64,000 nucleotides of DNA from an uncultured Pelagibacteraceae bacterium. Its GTDB lineage: Bacteria > Pseudomonadota > Alphaproteobacteria > Pelagibacterales > AG-422-B15. The stretch lies in assembly GCA_902554325.1 (NCBI GenBank), contig CACDOH010000004.1:1-64000 (forward strand), read 5' to 3'. The notes beneath the pieces are model-generated. The model saw nothing but the letters and a program-made list of their open reading frames with translations. It made no database searches and was not told the origin of the DNA. Within the stretch, counting starts at the first letter, position 1. Every line of letters begins with the position of its first letter. This document shows positions 11,911 through 22,126 of the stretch, piece after piece. Both the position numbers and the translations under genes were made by a program.

Positions 11911-13362
11911 ATGAACCAAATAGATACTTCTGAAGATAAACTTCATGAAGAGTGCGGTGTATTTGGTATATTCGGAAGTCCAGACGCATCAACTTTAACA
12001 GCTTTAGGATTGCATGCACTGCAACATAGGGGACAAGAGGGCGCTGGTATAGTAACTTTTGATGGTGAAAAATTTCATGGCGTTAGAAGGCCCGGCCTGG
12101 TTGGTGACCACTTTAATAAAACAAAAGTTATAGACAGGCTCTTAGGTAGCAACGCTATAGGTCATGTAAGATATTCTACAACTGGAAACTCAATACTTAA
12201 AAATATCCAGCCACTTTATGCGGATCTATCTTCAGGCGGTTTTGCATGTGCTCATAACGGAAATTTAACCAATGCATCTATTTTGAGAGACTCCCTTGTT
12301 AAAGAAGGCGCTATATTTCAGTCGACATCTGATACAGAAACAATTCTTCAGCTTGTAGCTAAATCAAATAGACGGCAAACAGTTGATAAATTAATAGATG
12401 CTTTATTCAAAATTCAAGGAGCTTACTCATTAGTAATATTAACAAATAAGAAATTAATTGGAGTAAGGGATCCTTATGGTATTCGCCCTCTTGTTCTTGG
12501 CGATCTAAATGGAGCACCTGTACTGACTTCAGAAACTTGTGCATTAGATATCATTGGTGCAAAATATGTAAGAGATGTTGAGCATGGTGAGATAATTATT
12601 ATATCTGAAGACGGCATGGAAAGTATAAAGCCGTTTCCTAAAGTTCAGGAAAGGCCATGCATTTTTGAGAGAATATATTTTTCAAGACCTGACAGTATTG
12701 TAGGGGGCAAAACTGTTTACACTTATAGAAAAAATCTAGGGAAAGAGCTTGCAAAAGAAACAAATATTAATGCTGATGTAATTATTCCAGTTCCTGACTC
12801 TGGTGTGCCAGCAGCACTTGGTTATTCGCAGGAATCTAAAATCCCATTTGAATTAGGTATTATAAGAAATCACTATGTAGGCCGCACATTTATTGAGCCA
12901 TCACAATCTATTAGACAATTTGGTGTTAAATTAAAACATAATGCAAACTCTTCTTACATAGAAAACAAGAAAGTTATTTTGATAGACGATTCTATAGTAA
13001 GAGGAACAACAGCAAAAAAAATTATAAAGATGGTTTATGATGCTGGAGCTAAAGAAGTCCACCTTGGAATAGCATGCCCTCCAATTAAACATCCAGATTT
13101 TTATGGAATCGATACACCAGATTACAATGAGCTTATTGCTGCAAAATCCTCATTAGAGGAAATCAATAATGTCATTGGTTCTAAATCAATATTCTTTCTT
13201 TCTTTAGAGGGAACTTATAAAGCGATGGGTTATGAAAAAAGAGACAATGAAACACCCCAATTTACAGATCATTGCTTCACAGGTGATTATCCAACGAGTC
13301 TTTTAGATAGAGAACAGGGAACAGTATCAAAACAATTTTCACTTTTGTCTGAGAAGAATTAA
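11911..13362 (+). CDS. purF: Amidophosphoribosyltransferase
   Basis: ECGVFGIFG, HALQHRGQEGAGI, VILIDDSIVRGTTAKKII. Confidence 0.97.
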   Translation: MNQIDTSEDKLHEECGVFGIFGSPDASTLTALGLHALQHRGQEGAGIVTFDGEKFHGVRRPGLVGDHFNKTKVIDRLLGSNAIGHVRYSTTGNSILKNIQPLYADLSSGGFACAHNGNLTNASILRDSLVKEGAIFQSTSDTETILQLVAKSNRRQTVDKLIDALFKIQGAYSLVILTNKKLIGVRDPYGIRPLVLGDLNGAPVLTSETCALDIIGAKYVRDVEHGEIIIISEDGMESIKPFPKVQERPCIFERIYFSRPDSIVGGKTVYTYRKNLGKELAKETNINADVIIPVPDSGVPAALGYSQESKIPFELGIIRNHYVGRTFIEPSQSIRQFGVKLKHNANSSYIENKKVILIDDSIVRGTTAKKIIKMVYDAGAKEVHLGIACPPIKHPDFYGIDTPDYNELIAAKSSLEEINNVIGSKSIFFLSLEGTYKAMGYEKRDNETPQFTDHCFTGDYPTSLLDREQGTVSKQFSLLSEKN

Positions 13363-14138
13363 ATTTCTTTGGGAACTCCCACCTTATTATACCCACAATC
13401 TACATAATGAACTTCACCTGTAACGCCTGAAGACATATCGCTCAGTAAATACAGGCCTGATTTACCAACATCTTCGAGGTTAATATTTCTATTCATAAGA
13501 GAATTTTTCTCAGACCATTTCATCATATCTTTGCCACCTGATATTCCAGCCATTGCAAGAGTTTTCATTGGACCAGCAGAGAGAGCATTAACTCTTATGT
13601 TTGAGGGCCCTAAATCAGCCGCTAAATATCTCACACTTGACTCCAAAGCGGCTTTTGCAACTCCCATTACATTGTAATTCCTAATATATTTCTGTGAGCC
13701 GTCATAGGTTAAGGTAACCATAGATCCTCCATTTTTCATAAGCTTTTCGGCCTCATGAGCAACTTCAGTAAATGAAAAACATGAAATCAACATGGTGTTC
13801 GAAAAGTTTTCTCTAGAGGTATTTAGATACTTACCCTTTAATTCATCTTTATTTGAAAAAGCAATGGAATGTAAAATAAAATCTATAGTTCCCCATTTTT
13901 CTTCAATGAGTTTGAATGAATCTTTTATGGAACCATCTTTTAAGACATCACACTCAATCAAAAAATCGTTATTGATAGACTCTGCTAACGGCTTTACTCT
14001 TCTTTCTAAAGACTCACCTTGGTAAGTAAAACAGAGTTCAGCTCCCTCATTAGCAAGTTGTTGTGATATTCCCCAAGCAATTGAATGATCATTTGCAACT
14101 CCCATTATAATACCTTTTTTACCACTCAGTGATTTCAT
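13359..14138 (-). CDS. fabI: Enoyl-[acyl-carrier-protein] reductase (NADH)
   Basis: [41 protein letters not shown]. Confidence 0.95.
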   Translation of the reverse strand: MKSLSGKKGIIMGVANDHSIAWGISQQLANEGAELCFTYQGESLERRVKPLAESINNDFLIECDVLKDGSIKDSFKLIEEKWGTIDFILHSIAFSNKDELKGKYLNTSRENFSNTMLISCFSFTEVAHEAEKLMKNGGSMVTLTYDGSQKYIRNYNVMGVAKAALESSVRYLAADLGPSNIRVNALSAGPMKTLAMAGISGGKDMMKWSEKNSLMNRNINLEDVGKSGLYLLSDMSSGVTGEVHYVDCGYNKVGVPKEI

Positions 14139-15346
14139 GACTCATACCTCCTAAAAACTAAAGAAGCATTAGTTCCACCGAAACCAAAACTATTACTCAT
14201 TGCTGTATTAATTTGTTCATCGATGCGAGAAGTCAATATATTCATTCCATTAGCATCTTCATCTAATTCTTCAATATTTGCAGACTCTGATAAAAAATTG
14301 TTATTCATCATAAGTAAAGTGTAAATTGACTCGTGTACTCCAGCAGCTCCAAGCGAATGTCCACTTAATGACTTAGTAGAGCTTATGAATGGAATTTCAT
14401 TTTTAAAAACTTCTTTAATAGCTTTTAATTCAGCCTTGTCTCCAACAGGAGTTGAGGTTCCATGGGCATTTATATAGTCAACTTTTTCTATATCTTTTGT
14501 TGCCATTAGCATGCACCTTGCCGCACCTTCTCCTGAAGGTTGAACCATATCATAGCCATCTGAGGTTGCTCCATAACCTACAATTTCTGCATATATTTTT
14601 GCATTTCTTTTTATTGCAGTTTCTAGTTCTTCAAGAACAACCACGCCTCCTCCACCAGCAATTACAAAACCATCTCTTTGAGAGTCAAAAGCCCTCGAAG
14701 CTTTAGTTGGATCATCATTATATTTTGACGAAAGAGCTGGCATTGCGTCAAATAAAGCTGATAAAGTCCAGTCAAGTTCTTCACCACCACCTGCAAAAAT
14801 TCTATCTTGCTTACCTAATTGAATAAGCTCATATGCATTACCTATGCAGTGGGCGCTTGTTGAACAAGCGGAACTAATAGAATAGTTAACCCCTTTAATT
14901 TTAAAATATGTTGATAAAGTTGCAGAGTTTGTACTACACATAACTTTGGGAACACTAGTGGGTCCAATTTTTTTTGGTCCTTTTTCCCTTGTAATATCAA
15001 ATGCCCTTAGCAGACTTTTAGTTGATGGGCCGCCAGACCCCATTATTAAACCTGTTTGATTATTAGAAATTTCATCTTCACTTAAACTTGAGTCACTTAT
15101 AGCTTCATTCATCGCTAAATAATTGTAGCTTGCCCCATCACCCATAAACCTTAAGAATTTTCTTTCAATTGACTCTTCCAAATTTAAATTGATTTGCCCA
15201 CTAACTTGACTTCTAAATCCCATATCTTTTTGGGACTCGTCAAACGCGATACCAGATTTTGTATTAAAAAGTGAATCATTTACTTCACTTTTGTTATTTC
15301 CTAAAGATGAGACTATTCCTATTCCTGTAATTACAACTCTTCTCAT
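14135..15346 (-). CDS. fabB: Beta-ketoacyl-ACP synthase I
   Basis: [45 protein letters not shown]. Confidence 0.95.
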   Translation of the reverse strand: MRRVVITGIGIVSSLGNNKSEVNDSLFNTKSGIAFDESQKDMGFRSQVSGQINLNLEESIERKFLRFMGDGASYNYLAMNEAISDSSLSEDEISNNQTGLIMGSGGPSTKSLLRAFDITREKGPKKIGPTSVPKVMCSTNSATLSTYFKIKGVNYSISSACSTSAHCIGNAYELIQLGKQDRIFAGGGEELDWTLSALFDAMPALSSKYNDDPTKASRAFDSQRDGFVIAGGGGVVVLEELETAIKRNAKIYAEIVGYGATSDGYDMVQPSGEGAARCMLMATKDIEKVDYINAHGTSTPVGDKAELKAIKEVFKNEIPFISSTKSLSGHSLGAAGVHESIYTLLMMNNNFLSESANIEELDEDANGMNILTSRIDEQINTAMSNSFGFGGTNASLVFRRYES

Positions 15347-15846
15347 TATTTAATTAGGCCAACTTTGAGCCCCTCTGCTGTATATATTTCCTTACCGTCT
15401 ACTAAAACGGAGCCATCACCAACGCCAACAACGACGCCTCTTTTTATTATTTTCTTCATGTTGATTTTATACTCAACAAGCTTAGACTCCTTTAATATTT
15501 CTCCACCAAATTTCACACTTGAAGAGCCTAAAGCTCTTCCTCGTCCAGGGTTACCAATCCAACCTAAATAGAAACCTACGAGTTGCCACATTGCATCTAA
15601 TCCTAGGCATCCAGGCATCACAGGGTCCATCTCAAAATGACAATCAAAAAACCAAAGATCTGGATTAATATCTAGCTCAGCAAGGATCTCTCCCTTTTCA
15701 TATTTTCCACTGTCATCTGTGATTTTAGTAATGCGGTCAAACATTAACATTGGGGGCAAGGGAAGCCTTGCATTGCCAATGCCAAACATTGTTCCATGAG
15801 CACATTTCAGTAATTCTTCTTTTGTAAAGCTTGATTTTTTTTCCAC
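15346..15846 (-). CDS. fabA: Beta-hydroxydecanoyl-ACP dehydratase/isomerase
   Basis: [31 protein letters not shown]. Confidence 0.95.
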   Translation of the reverse strand: MEKKSSFTKEELLKCAHGTMFGIGNARLPLPPMLMFDRITKITDDSGKYEKGEILAELDINPDLWFFDCHFEMDPVMPGCLGLDAMWQLVGFYLGWIGNPGRGRALGSSSVKFGGEILKESKLVEYKINMKKIIKRGVVVGVGDGSVLVDGKEIYTAEGLKVGLIK

Positions 15847-15939
15847 TAAGATTATTTATCTCATTGTTTTATATGAAGTTTAATTAGACTAATGTATTAT
15901 TATTGTAAAATACATTAAATTTTAATAAATAGTAAAATT

Positions 15940-16332
15940 ATGAATGATATTAAGCAGTTTTTAAGATCTAATGCTTTGAGACCAACAAAGCAGAGAATAG
16001 TCATAGCAGGCTACTTATTCGATGGTACCGATAAGCATGTAACTGCTGAAAGCTTATCTACGGAGCTTGCTAAAAGAAAGCACATAATATCACTGGCAAC
16101 AATTTATAATACACTTCACGATTTTTATGAAAATGGACTTTTGAAAAAACTTACTCTTAGCGCTGATAGAGTCTATTTTGATACAAACACAGATGATCAT
16201 CATCATTTTTATTCTGAAAAGGAGCAATTCCTAATTGATATTAATAAGAACATAAAAGTAAATGGCTTGCCTAAGACTCCAAAAAATAAAAAGATTAATA
16301 AGATCGAAGTTATTGTACACCTCGATAAGTAA
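15940..16332 (+). CDS. irr: Fur-family iron response regulator, Irr type
   Basis: RPTKQRIVIAGYLFDGTDKHVTAESL, LATIYNTLHDFYENGLLK, TDDHHHFY; divergent from fabA as in many Alphaproteobacteria; lacks the C-terminal CxxC zinc site. Confidence 0.85.
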   Translation: MNDIKQFLRSNALRPTKQRIVIAGYLFDGTDKHVTAESLSTELAKRKHIISLATIYNTLHDFYENGLLKKLTLSADRVYFDTNTDDHHHFYSEKEQFLIDINKNIKVNGLPKTPKNKKINKIEVIVHLDK

Positions 16333-16350
16333 TTGATAATAGTTATCAAT
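16332..16350. promoter_or_regulatory. Perfect palindrome ATTGATAATAGTTATCAAT, contains TGA-N9-TCA (Iron-Rhodo-box-like)
   Basis: 8-3-8 inverted repeat; TGA 16334-16336 and TCA 16346-16348. Confidence 0.5.
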
Positions 16351-16355
16351 ATCAG

Positions 16356-16372
16356 TTTAGAATGATTCTAAA
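16356..16372. promoter_or_regulatory. Irr-box / ICE-like palindrome TTTAGAATGATTCTAAA
   Basis: Perfect 8-1-8 palindrome matching the described Irr-box pattern TTTAGAA-N3-TTCTAAA, 3 nt upstream of a perfect TTGACA. Confidence 0.75.
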
Positions 16373-16375
16373 GTG

Positions 16376-16405
16376 TTGACAAAATTTGAATCAACCTTAT
16401 ATAAA
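16376..16405 (+). promoter_or_regulatory. Rubrerythrin promoter (TTGACA-N18-TATAAA)
   Basis: TTGACA 16376-16381; TATAAA 16400-16405. Confidence 0.6.
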
Positions 16406-16442
16406 AAATAATTATTAATTAATTATTGTTGAGGAAGAAAAT

Positions 16443-16862
16443 ATGACTGAATTAAAAGAAAGTAAAACACTTGATAATTTGAAAGCAGCATTTGCTGGTG
16501 AAAGTCAAGCAAACAGAAGATATTTATATTTTGCTCAAAAGGCAGACGTTGAAGGCCACAATGATGTAGCTGCAGTATTTAGATCTACTGCCGAAGGTGA
16601 AACTGGCCATGCTCATGGTCATTTAGAATTCATGGAAGAAGTTGGCGATCCAGCGACTGGTGAACCAATAGGATCAACAGAAGATAATCTAAAAGCTGCA
16701 ATTGCAGGTGAAACGCATGAGTACACAGATATGTACCCTGGGATGGCAAAGACAGCACGTGAAGAAGGTTTTGACGAAATTGCCGACTGGTTTGAAACGT
16801 TAGCAAAAGCTGAAAAATCTCACGCAGGTAAATTCCAAAAAACACTAGACTCAATCGATTAA
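16443..16862 (+). CDS. Rubrerythrin-family diiron protein without C-terminal rubredoxin domain
   Basis: [68 protein letters not shown]. Confidence 0.93.
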   Translation: MTELKESKTLDNLKAAFAGESQANRRYLYFAQKADVEGHNDVAAVFRSTAEGETGHAHGHLEFMEEVGDPATGEPIGSTEDNLKAAIAGETHEYTDMYPGMAKTAREEGFDEIADWFETLAKAEKSHAGKFQKTLDSID

Positions 16863-16869
16863 GTTATTT

Positions 16870-16890
16870 GGGGCTGTTATAAACAGCCCC
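16870..16890. other. Perfect hairpin GGGGCTGTT-ATA-AACAGCCCC between rubrerythrin and the Fe-S gene, no U-tract
   Basis: 9-bp stem, 3-nt loop, followed by TAACTT. Confidence 0.75.
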
Positions 16891-16901
16891 TAACTTAAAT
16901 A

Positions 16902-18242
16902 ATGGATTATAAAAAAGAAGGAAGCCTCGCTGCACCTACTAGGGACCTAGTAGATTGGAATTCTGAAAGCTACACCAACGAAGAAGAGTTAAACGCCGAG
17001 ATGAAAAGGCAGTTTGAGGTTTGTCATAGTTGTAGAAGATGTTTTAACCTCTGTGATAGCTTTCCGACGTTATTTGATTTGATTGATGACTCTCCAAATG
17101 AATCAGTTGATGATCTCACCAAGAAAGATTTCGAAGACATTACAGACAAATGTACACTATGTGACATGTGTTTCATGACTAAATGTCCATATGTTCCACC
17201 ACATGAGTTTAACATTGATTTTCCTCACCTTATGTTGCGTTATAGAACTTTTCAGGATAAGCAAAATAAGTTGCCAAAAATTCCTAAAGAGTTGGCTAAA
17301 ATAGATCGCAACGCTAATCTTGCCAAAATTTCTCCTACTCTTGCAAACTGGAGTTCCGATAAAAAAAATAGTCTAACACGGCGTCCACTGGAGATGATAA
17401 GTGGCATTGATAAAGATGCTGAGTTACCTAAGTTCGAAAAAAAGACATTCCATGAATTATCAGAGAAAATTGATATTAAAGTAAACACAAATGCACCTGC
17501 CTTCGGAAGAAAAGTCGCAATTTACTCAACGTGCTACGTAAATTTCAATAATTCAAAGGTTGGAATCGCTGCTCAAAAAGTACTAAACCATAATGGTGTT
17601 GAAACTATTTCTTCATATCCCGGATGCTGCGGCATGCCACATTTAGAGCAAGCTCAGCATGAAAAAGTAATTAAACAATCAGAAATTGTTTCTGAAGAAC
17701 TCTGTAGCTTGATAGACCGGGGATATCAAATCGTTACTTTAACTGCAAGTTGTGGGCTCATGCTTAAATTTGAGTGGCCACTTCTCAATCCTAATAACGA
17801 AAATGTTAAAAAACTATCAAAAAATGTTTTTGATATTGATGAGTTTATCGTTGATATAAGTAAAAAAGAGGGATTAGTTGAAGGTCTCAATTCTCTTGAT
17901 GGAGGAGTGACTGTCCACAATGCGTGTCACGCAAGAGCTCAGAACATGGGTAATAAAGCTATGGAGATGTTAAAGAAATTACCTGATACAAAAGTTGATG
18001 TTGTAGAAAAGTGCGCAGGGCATGGAGGAACTTTTGGAGTTATGAAGAAAACTCGAAAGTCCGCAAATAAGTACGGCAAAGCAACAGCTAGACAAATTAA
18101 AAATAAGAAAAATAAGTTAATGGTTTCAGATTGCCCACTTGCTTGCAAGCACCTTAATGAGTTTTTAAACGAAGACAAAGACTCTAATTATATTTCAATG
18201 CATCCAATAGAAGTAGTAGCTCAAGCGTATAATCTCTCTTGA
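16902..18242 (+). CDS. GlpC/heterodisulfide-reductase-like Fe-S protein (two ferredoxin-like cysteine clusters plus two CCG-type domains)
   Basis: CHSCRRCFNLC, CTLCDMCFMTKCP, GCCGMPHLEQ, CAGHGGTFG. Confidence 0.85.
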   Translation: MDYKKEGSLAAPTRDLVDWNSESYTNEEELNAEMKRQFEVCHSCRRCFNLCDSFPTLFDLIDDSPNESVDDLTKKDFEDITDKCTLCDMCFMTKCPYVPPHEFNIDFPHLMLRYRTFQDKQNKLPKIPKELAKIDRNANLAKISPTLANWSSDKKNSLTRRPLEMISGIDKDAELPKFEKKTFHELSEKIDIKVNTNAPAFGRKVAIYSTCYVNFNNSKVGIAAQKVLNHNGVETISSYPGCCGMPHLEQAQHEKVIKQSEIVSEELCSLIDRGYQIVTLTASCGLMLKFEWPLLNPNNENVKKLSKNVFDIDEFIVDISKKEGLVEGLNSLDGGVTVHNACHARAQNMGNKAMEMLKKLPDTKVDVVEKCAGHGGTFGVMKKTRKSANKYGKATARQIKNKKNKLMVSDCPLACKHLNEFLNEDKDSNYISMHPIEVVAQAYNLS

Positions 18243-18273
18243 TTTTGTTAAGTTAGGCACTACATAAATCTTT

Positions 18274-18867
18274 ATGACTATAGAAAATAGAAAAATTGAA
18301 CCCTCTGATTTGCTTGAATATAGCACTTATGCGAAAGAAAGAAGAAGTATAAGAAAAGAGGTAGTTCAGATGAAAAAAAATAGGAGAGTGGAACTCGGAC
18401 CACATTCTACGTTTTATTTCGAAAACTTCTTTACTATGAAAGCTCAAATTCAAGAGATGCTTTACATAGAAAAGGGTGGCGATGAACAACTCAAGGATGA
18501 GTTAGAGGCTTATAATCCCCTAGTACCACAAGGCTCAGAACTTGTAGCAACTTATATGTTTGAAATTGACAACCCAAATACAAGAAAAAAAGTTTTATCG
18601 TCCTTAGGAAACGTTGAAAATAAGCTATTCATAAGTATTAATGGGACAAAACTATACGCGACACCTGAAGAAGATGTAGATCGTACAGATAATTCAGGAA
18701 AAACTTCATCTGTTCATTTTATTCATTTTAAATTTAGTGATAAGCAAATTGAGGAATTTAAAAACTCAAGCAGCAGAATTGAAATTGGTACAGACCACGA
18801 TAACTATCTCCATAGTACTGTGCTGTCTAAAGAAGTGAAAGAGGCCTTGGCAAAAGACTTTAGGTAA
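18274..18867 (+). CDS. DUF3501-family protein
   Basis: Recognised from sequence (RRSIRKEVVQMKKNRRVELGPHSTFYFENFFTMKAQIQEMLYIEKGG) and position after rubrerythrin/Fe-S protein. Confidence 0.75.
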   Translation: MTIENRKIEPSDLLEYSTYAKERRSIRKEVVQMKKNRRVELGPHSTFYFENFFTMKAQIQEMLYIEKGGDEQLKDELEAYNPLVPQGSELVATYMFEIDNPNTRKKVLSSLGNVENKLFISINGTKLYATPEEDVDRTDNSGKTSSVHFIHFKFSDKQIEEFKNSSSRIEIGTDHDNYLHSTVLSKEVKEALAKDFR

Positions 18868-18870
18868 CTT

Positions 18871-19326
18871 TTATTTACCAGTGGATCCAAATCCACCTTG
18901 ACCTCGAGTAGTGTCATCTAAATTGTTAACTTGTTTAAATTCTACTTTAGTGACGTTTGAGAAAATCATTTGAGCAATTCTATCTAGAGGACGAACAATA
19001 AATTTTTCTTTACTTAAATTTATTAATATTACTTTTATTTCTCCTCTGTAATCACTATCAATAGTACCTGGTGTATTCAAAACAGTTATTCCGTGTTTAA
19101 AAGCAAGGCCAGACCTTGGTCTTACCTGGGCTTCCATGCCTGTCGGCATTGAAACTGAAATTCCACATGCAATTATTTCTTTTTCCCATGGGGGAATTGT
19201 AATATCATTTTTTATTGAGGCACATAAATCAACTCCTGAAGCCTCTTCTGACTGATACTTAGGCAATTCAAAGTTTTCAATATCAGATATTTTTTTAATG
19301 AATATAGAATTTTTTTGAGTGGACAA
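18871..19326 (-). CDS. dut: dUTP diphosphatase
   Basis: ASGVDLCASI, RPRSGLAFKHGI, GTIDSDYRGEIKVIL, RGQGGFGSTG. Confidence 0.95.
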   Translation of the reverse strand: MSTQKNSIFIKKISDIENFELPKYQSEEASGVDLCASIKNDITIPPWEKEIIACGISVSMPTGMEAQVRPRSGLAFKHGITVLNTPGTIDSDYRGEIKVILINLSKEKFIVRPLDRIAQMIFSNVTKVEFKQVNNLDDTTRGQGGFGSTGK

Positions 19327-19330
19327 GTTT

Positions 19331-20530
19331 CTAACTTTTTAGATGCTGAACTATCTTATGAGATAATTTTTCAGCAACTTCCTCTTTTCGCATCTGTTTC
19401 CAGTTTTCGGTTTCAGATTTAGATATAAAATGAATCTCATTTGTATCTTTACCAATAACTTGTCCGTTTGAAACATTATTGCCGAGAATCCAATCACAGC
19501 CCTTTTTTTCCAATTTAATTTTTGAATTTTCCTCTAGTTTTTCAGTTTCAGCTGCAAAGCCAACTACAAGGTCTGGTCTCTTATCATTACGTTTACTTAA
19601 TCTAGATAAAATATCTGGATTCTCTTCTAATGTGATGTCTAAACTTGAACCGTTTTTCTTAATTTTGGTTTCACTTTGTTTTATAACTTTATAATCAGCA
19701 ACTGCAGCAGCACAGATAGCAATATTTACAGGTAACGCTTTATCGCATTCGAACATCATTTCATCAGCCGATGACACATGAACAATCTTATCAACATTTG
19801 GATCAGATAATTTAGTTGGTCCAGAGATTAAAGTTGTATGAGCACCCAATGATGATAATTTTTCTGCAATTGTGTAGCCCTGCTTCCCAGAAGATTCGTT
19901 GGAAATAAATCTTACAGGATCAATCATTTCTTTTGTTGGCCCAGATGTAACAAGAGCTGAGAAATCTCTAAGTGGTTTGAAATCTAAACCATTAATAAAA
20001 TCAATTGTATATTTTATAATTTCACTCGGTTCACTCATTCGGCCTTCACCATATTCCCCGCAAGCCATTTCACCATTTTCTGGTCCAACAAATTTTATGC
20101 CATCATTCCTTAGAGTTTGAATATTTCTTTGTGTTGCATTATTAAGCCACATTCTTACATTCATTGCTGGTGCAACAATAATGGGTTTATTTGTAGCCAC
20201 CAAAACAGTTGATGCTAAATCGTCTGTATTCCCATACGCAATTTTGGACATGATGTTTGCTGTTGCAGGCGCAACAAGAATGACGTCAGCTTGTCTGGAA
20301 AGTTGTATATGACCCATTTCATGTTCATCAGTTAAGTTGAATAGATCTGCATAAACCTTATTTTCTGATAAGCTCTCAATGGATAAGGGTGTTACAAATT
20401 CTGAACCTGATTTTGTTAGAATACAAGTAACATCAATGTTATTGGCTTTAAGGCCCCTTATTATTTCAAGCGATTTATAAGCGGCAATACCACCAGTAAT
20501 GATTAACAGTACCTTTTTTGTTTTATTCAT
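19331..20530 (-). CDS. coaBC: Bifunctional phosphopantothenoylcysteine decarboxylase/synthetase
   Basis: ITGGIAAYKSLEIIRGL, PAMNVRMW, TSGPTKEMIDPVRFISNESSGKQGY. Confidence 0.93.
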   Translation of the reverse strand: MNKTKKVLLIITGGIAAYKSLEIIRGLKANNIDVTCILTKSGSEFVTPLSIESLSENKVYADLFNLTDEHEMGHIQLSRQADVILVAPATANIMSKIAYGNTDDLASTVLVATNKPIIVAPAMNVRMWLNNATQRNIQTLRNDGIKFVGPENGEMACGEYGEGRMSEPSEIIKYTIDFINGLDFKPLRDFSALVTSGPTKEMIDPVRFISNESSGKQGYTIAEKLSSLGAHTTLISGPTKLSDPNVDKIVHVSSADEMMFECDKALPVNIAICAAAVADYKVIKQSETKIKKNGSSLDITLEENPDILSRLSKRNDKRPDLVVGFAAETEKLEENSKIKLEKKGCDWILGNNVSNGQVIGKDTNEIHFISKSETENWKQMRKEEVAEKLSHKIVQHLKS

Positions 20531-20590
20531 TCCGTAGAGTTATACTTTTTTGTTTATCTTGAAAAGTAAATACAATTATAAAAAAGTATT

Positions 20591-22126
20591 CTATATCAAT
20601 GATATAATTAAAGCCAAGCTTGAAATTAAGACCATTCCACCAATTATAAAGTACTTTCTATTAGTCTTTTGGGGCGTATTATCTGAATTGCCTTCAGTGA
20701 TAATATTAAAAGCTTGATCGGCTCTTGAGATAAAATCAGGAATATCAGGCATTTTACGTGCAATACTTTGAAGCGTTTCCTGTGTTTGTTTTAATCTATT
20801 TTTTATTCCCAGTTCATCTTTAAGCCAAGTTTCTATTTCAGGTTTAGAAACTTCCCAGAAATTTATTTCAGGATCCAGTTTTCTTGCTACGCCCTCAACA
20901 GTAATCATAGTTTTTTGCAGCAAAAGAAGTTGAGGTTGTAAAAACATATTAAATTGTTCTGTTATATCAAAAAGTTGAATTAATACATTGCCCATAGAAA
21001 TATTTTTTGCTTTTTGATTAATTATAGGCTCGCCAATTGACCTCAAAGCTTGTGAAAAGTCTTCAGTAGATTGACTTTTATCAATTAGTCCAGCTTCTTG
21101 ATGAATTTTAGCTATCAAATAATAATCTTGCTTTATAAATCCGTAAATAATTTCTGCTAGGTAAGATCTATTCTTCTTATCAAGCCTTCCCATAATTCCA
21201 AAGTCAACTGCAAGTAAATTTCCATTTTTATTTAAAAATAAATTACCTTGATGAAGATCTGCATGGAAATAACCGTCTCTGATTGACTGTCTTAAAAAAT
21301 TTACTATTAAATTCTCAGCTGATTTTTTGATATCATAATTATTTTCATTAAGTTTTTCGATTTTATCTGCTGGGATTCCATTAATTTTCTCCATGGTAAG
21401 TATTTTTTGAGTAATTTTTTCCCAATAAACTAGTGGGACATAAAAACTCCCGTCTAATTGAGTATTCTCTCTAAGTTCTGATGCAGCTGCTGCCTCATAT
21501 CTCAAGTCCAGTTCAAACTTAATCACTTCTTTTGCTTTTTTGATAATTGAATTAGGCCTTAACCTCTCAAATTCCTTAAAATTCTCCATGAAAGAAGTCA
21601 GCCATTCTAGGCGTGACATTTCTTGTTCTATGATTTTTTCAATTTGAGGTCTGAGTATTTTAACCGCTACTTCAGTTTCAATCCCATTATTATTTATTTT
21701 TGCAAAGTGAACTTGAGCTATAGATGCTGCAGCAATTGGTTCGCTAAAATCAGTAAATACTTTATCTATAGTTGTTCCAAACTCACTTTCTACAATTTTA
21801 ATTGCAATATCTTTTGAAAAAGGTGGTAAATTATCTCTTAAAATAGACAAGTCATCTGCAATATTATTTCCAACAATGTCTGGCCGTGTTGAAATTAGCT
21901 GGCCCAATTTGACGAAAGAGGGGCCTAGCTCATTTAACGCTTTAGCAACCCTAACTCCGTCTGAGTCATTCATTAGTTCTTTATTTTTAGAAACTCCTAT
22001 AGACAAAAGTTGAGTGATTATTGTGTAAATAATTCTGTATCTCACATTTTGACCTATTAGTCGTAATATGTCGTGTGCTTTAAATATTCTGATTATCTTC
22101 AATAGAAAAAAAAAATTATTTATCAT
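20591..22126 (-). CDS. ubiB: UbiB-type ubiquinone biosynthesis kinase-like protein
   Basis: LGPSFVKLGQLISTRPD, AAASIAQVHFAK, FHADLHQGNLFL, AVDFGIMGRLD, C-terminal TM segment. Confidence 0.95.
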   Translation of the reverse strand: MINNFFFLLKIIRIFKAHDILRLIGQNVRYRIIYTIITQLLSIGVSKNKELMNDSDGVRVAKALNELGPSFVKLGQLISTRPDIVGNNIADDLSILRDNLPPFSKDIAIKIVESEFGTTIDKVFTDFSEPIAAASIAQVHFAKINNNGIETEVAVKILRPQIEKIIEQEMSRLEWLTSFMENFKEFERLRPNSIIKKAKEVIKFELDLRYEAAAASELRENTQLDGSFYVPLVYWEKITQKILTMEKINGIPADKIEKLNENNYDIKKSAENLIVNFLRQSIRDGYFHADLHQGNLFLNKNGNLLAVDFGIMGRLDKKNRSYLAEIIYGFIKQDYYLIAKIHQEAGLIDKSQSTEDFSQALRSIGEPIINQKAKNISMGNVLIQLFDITEQFNMFLQPQLLLLQKTMITVEGVARKLDPEINFWEVSKPEIETWLKDELGIKNRLKQTQETLQSIARKMPDIPDFISRADQAFNIITEGNSDNTPQKTNRKYFIIGGMVLISSLALIISLI

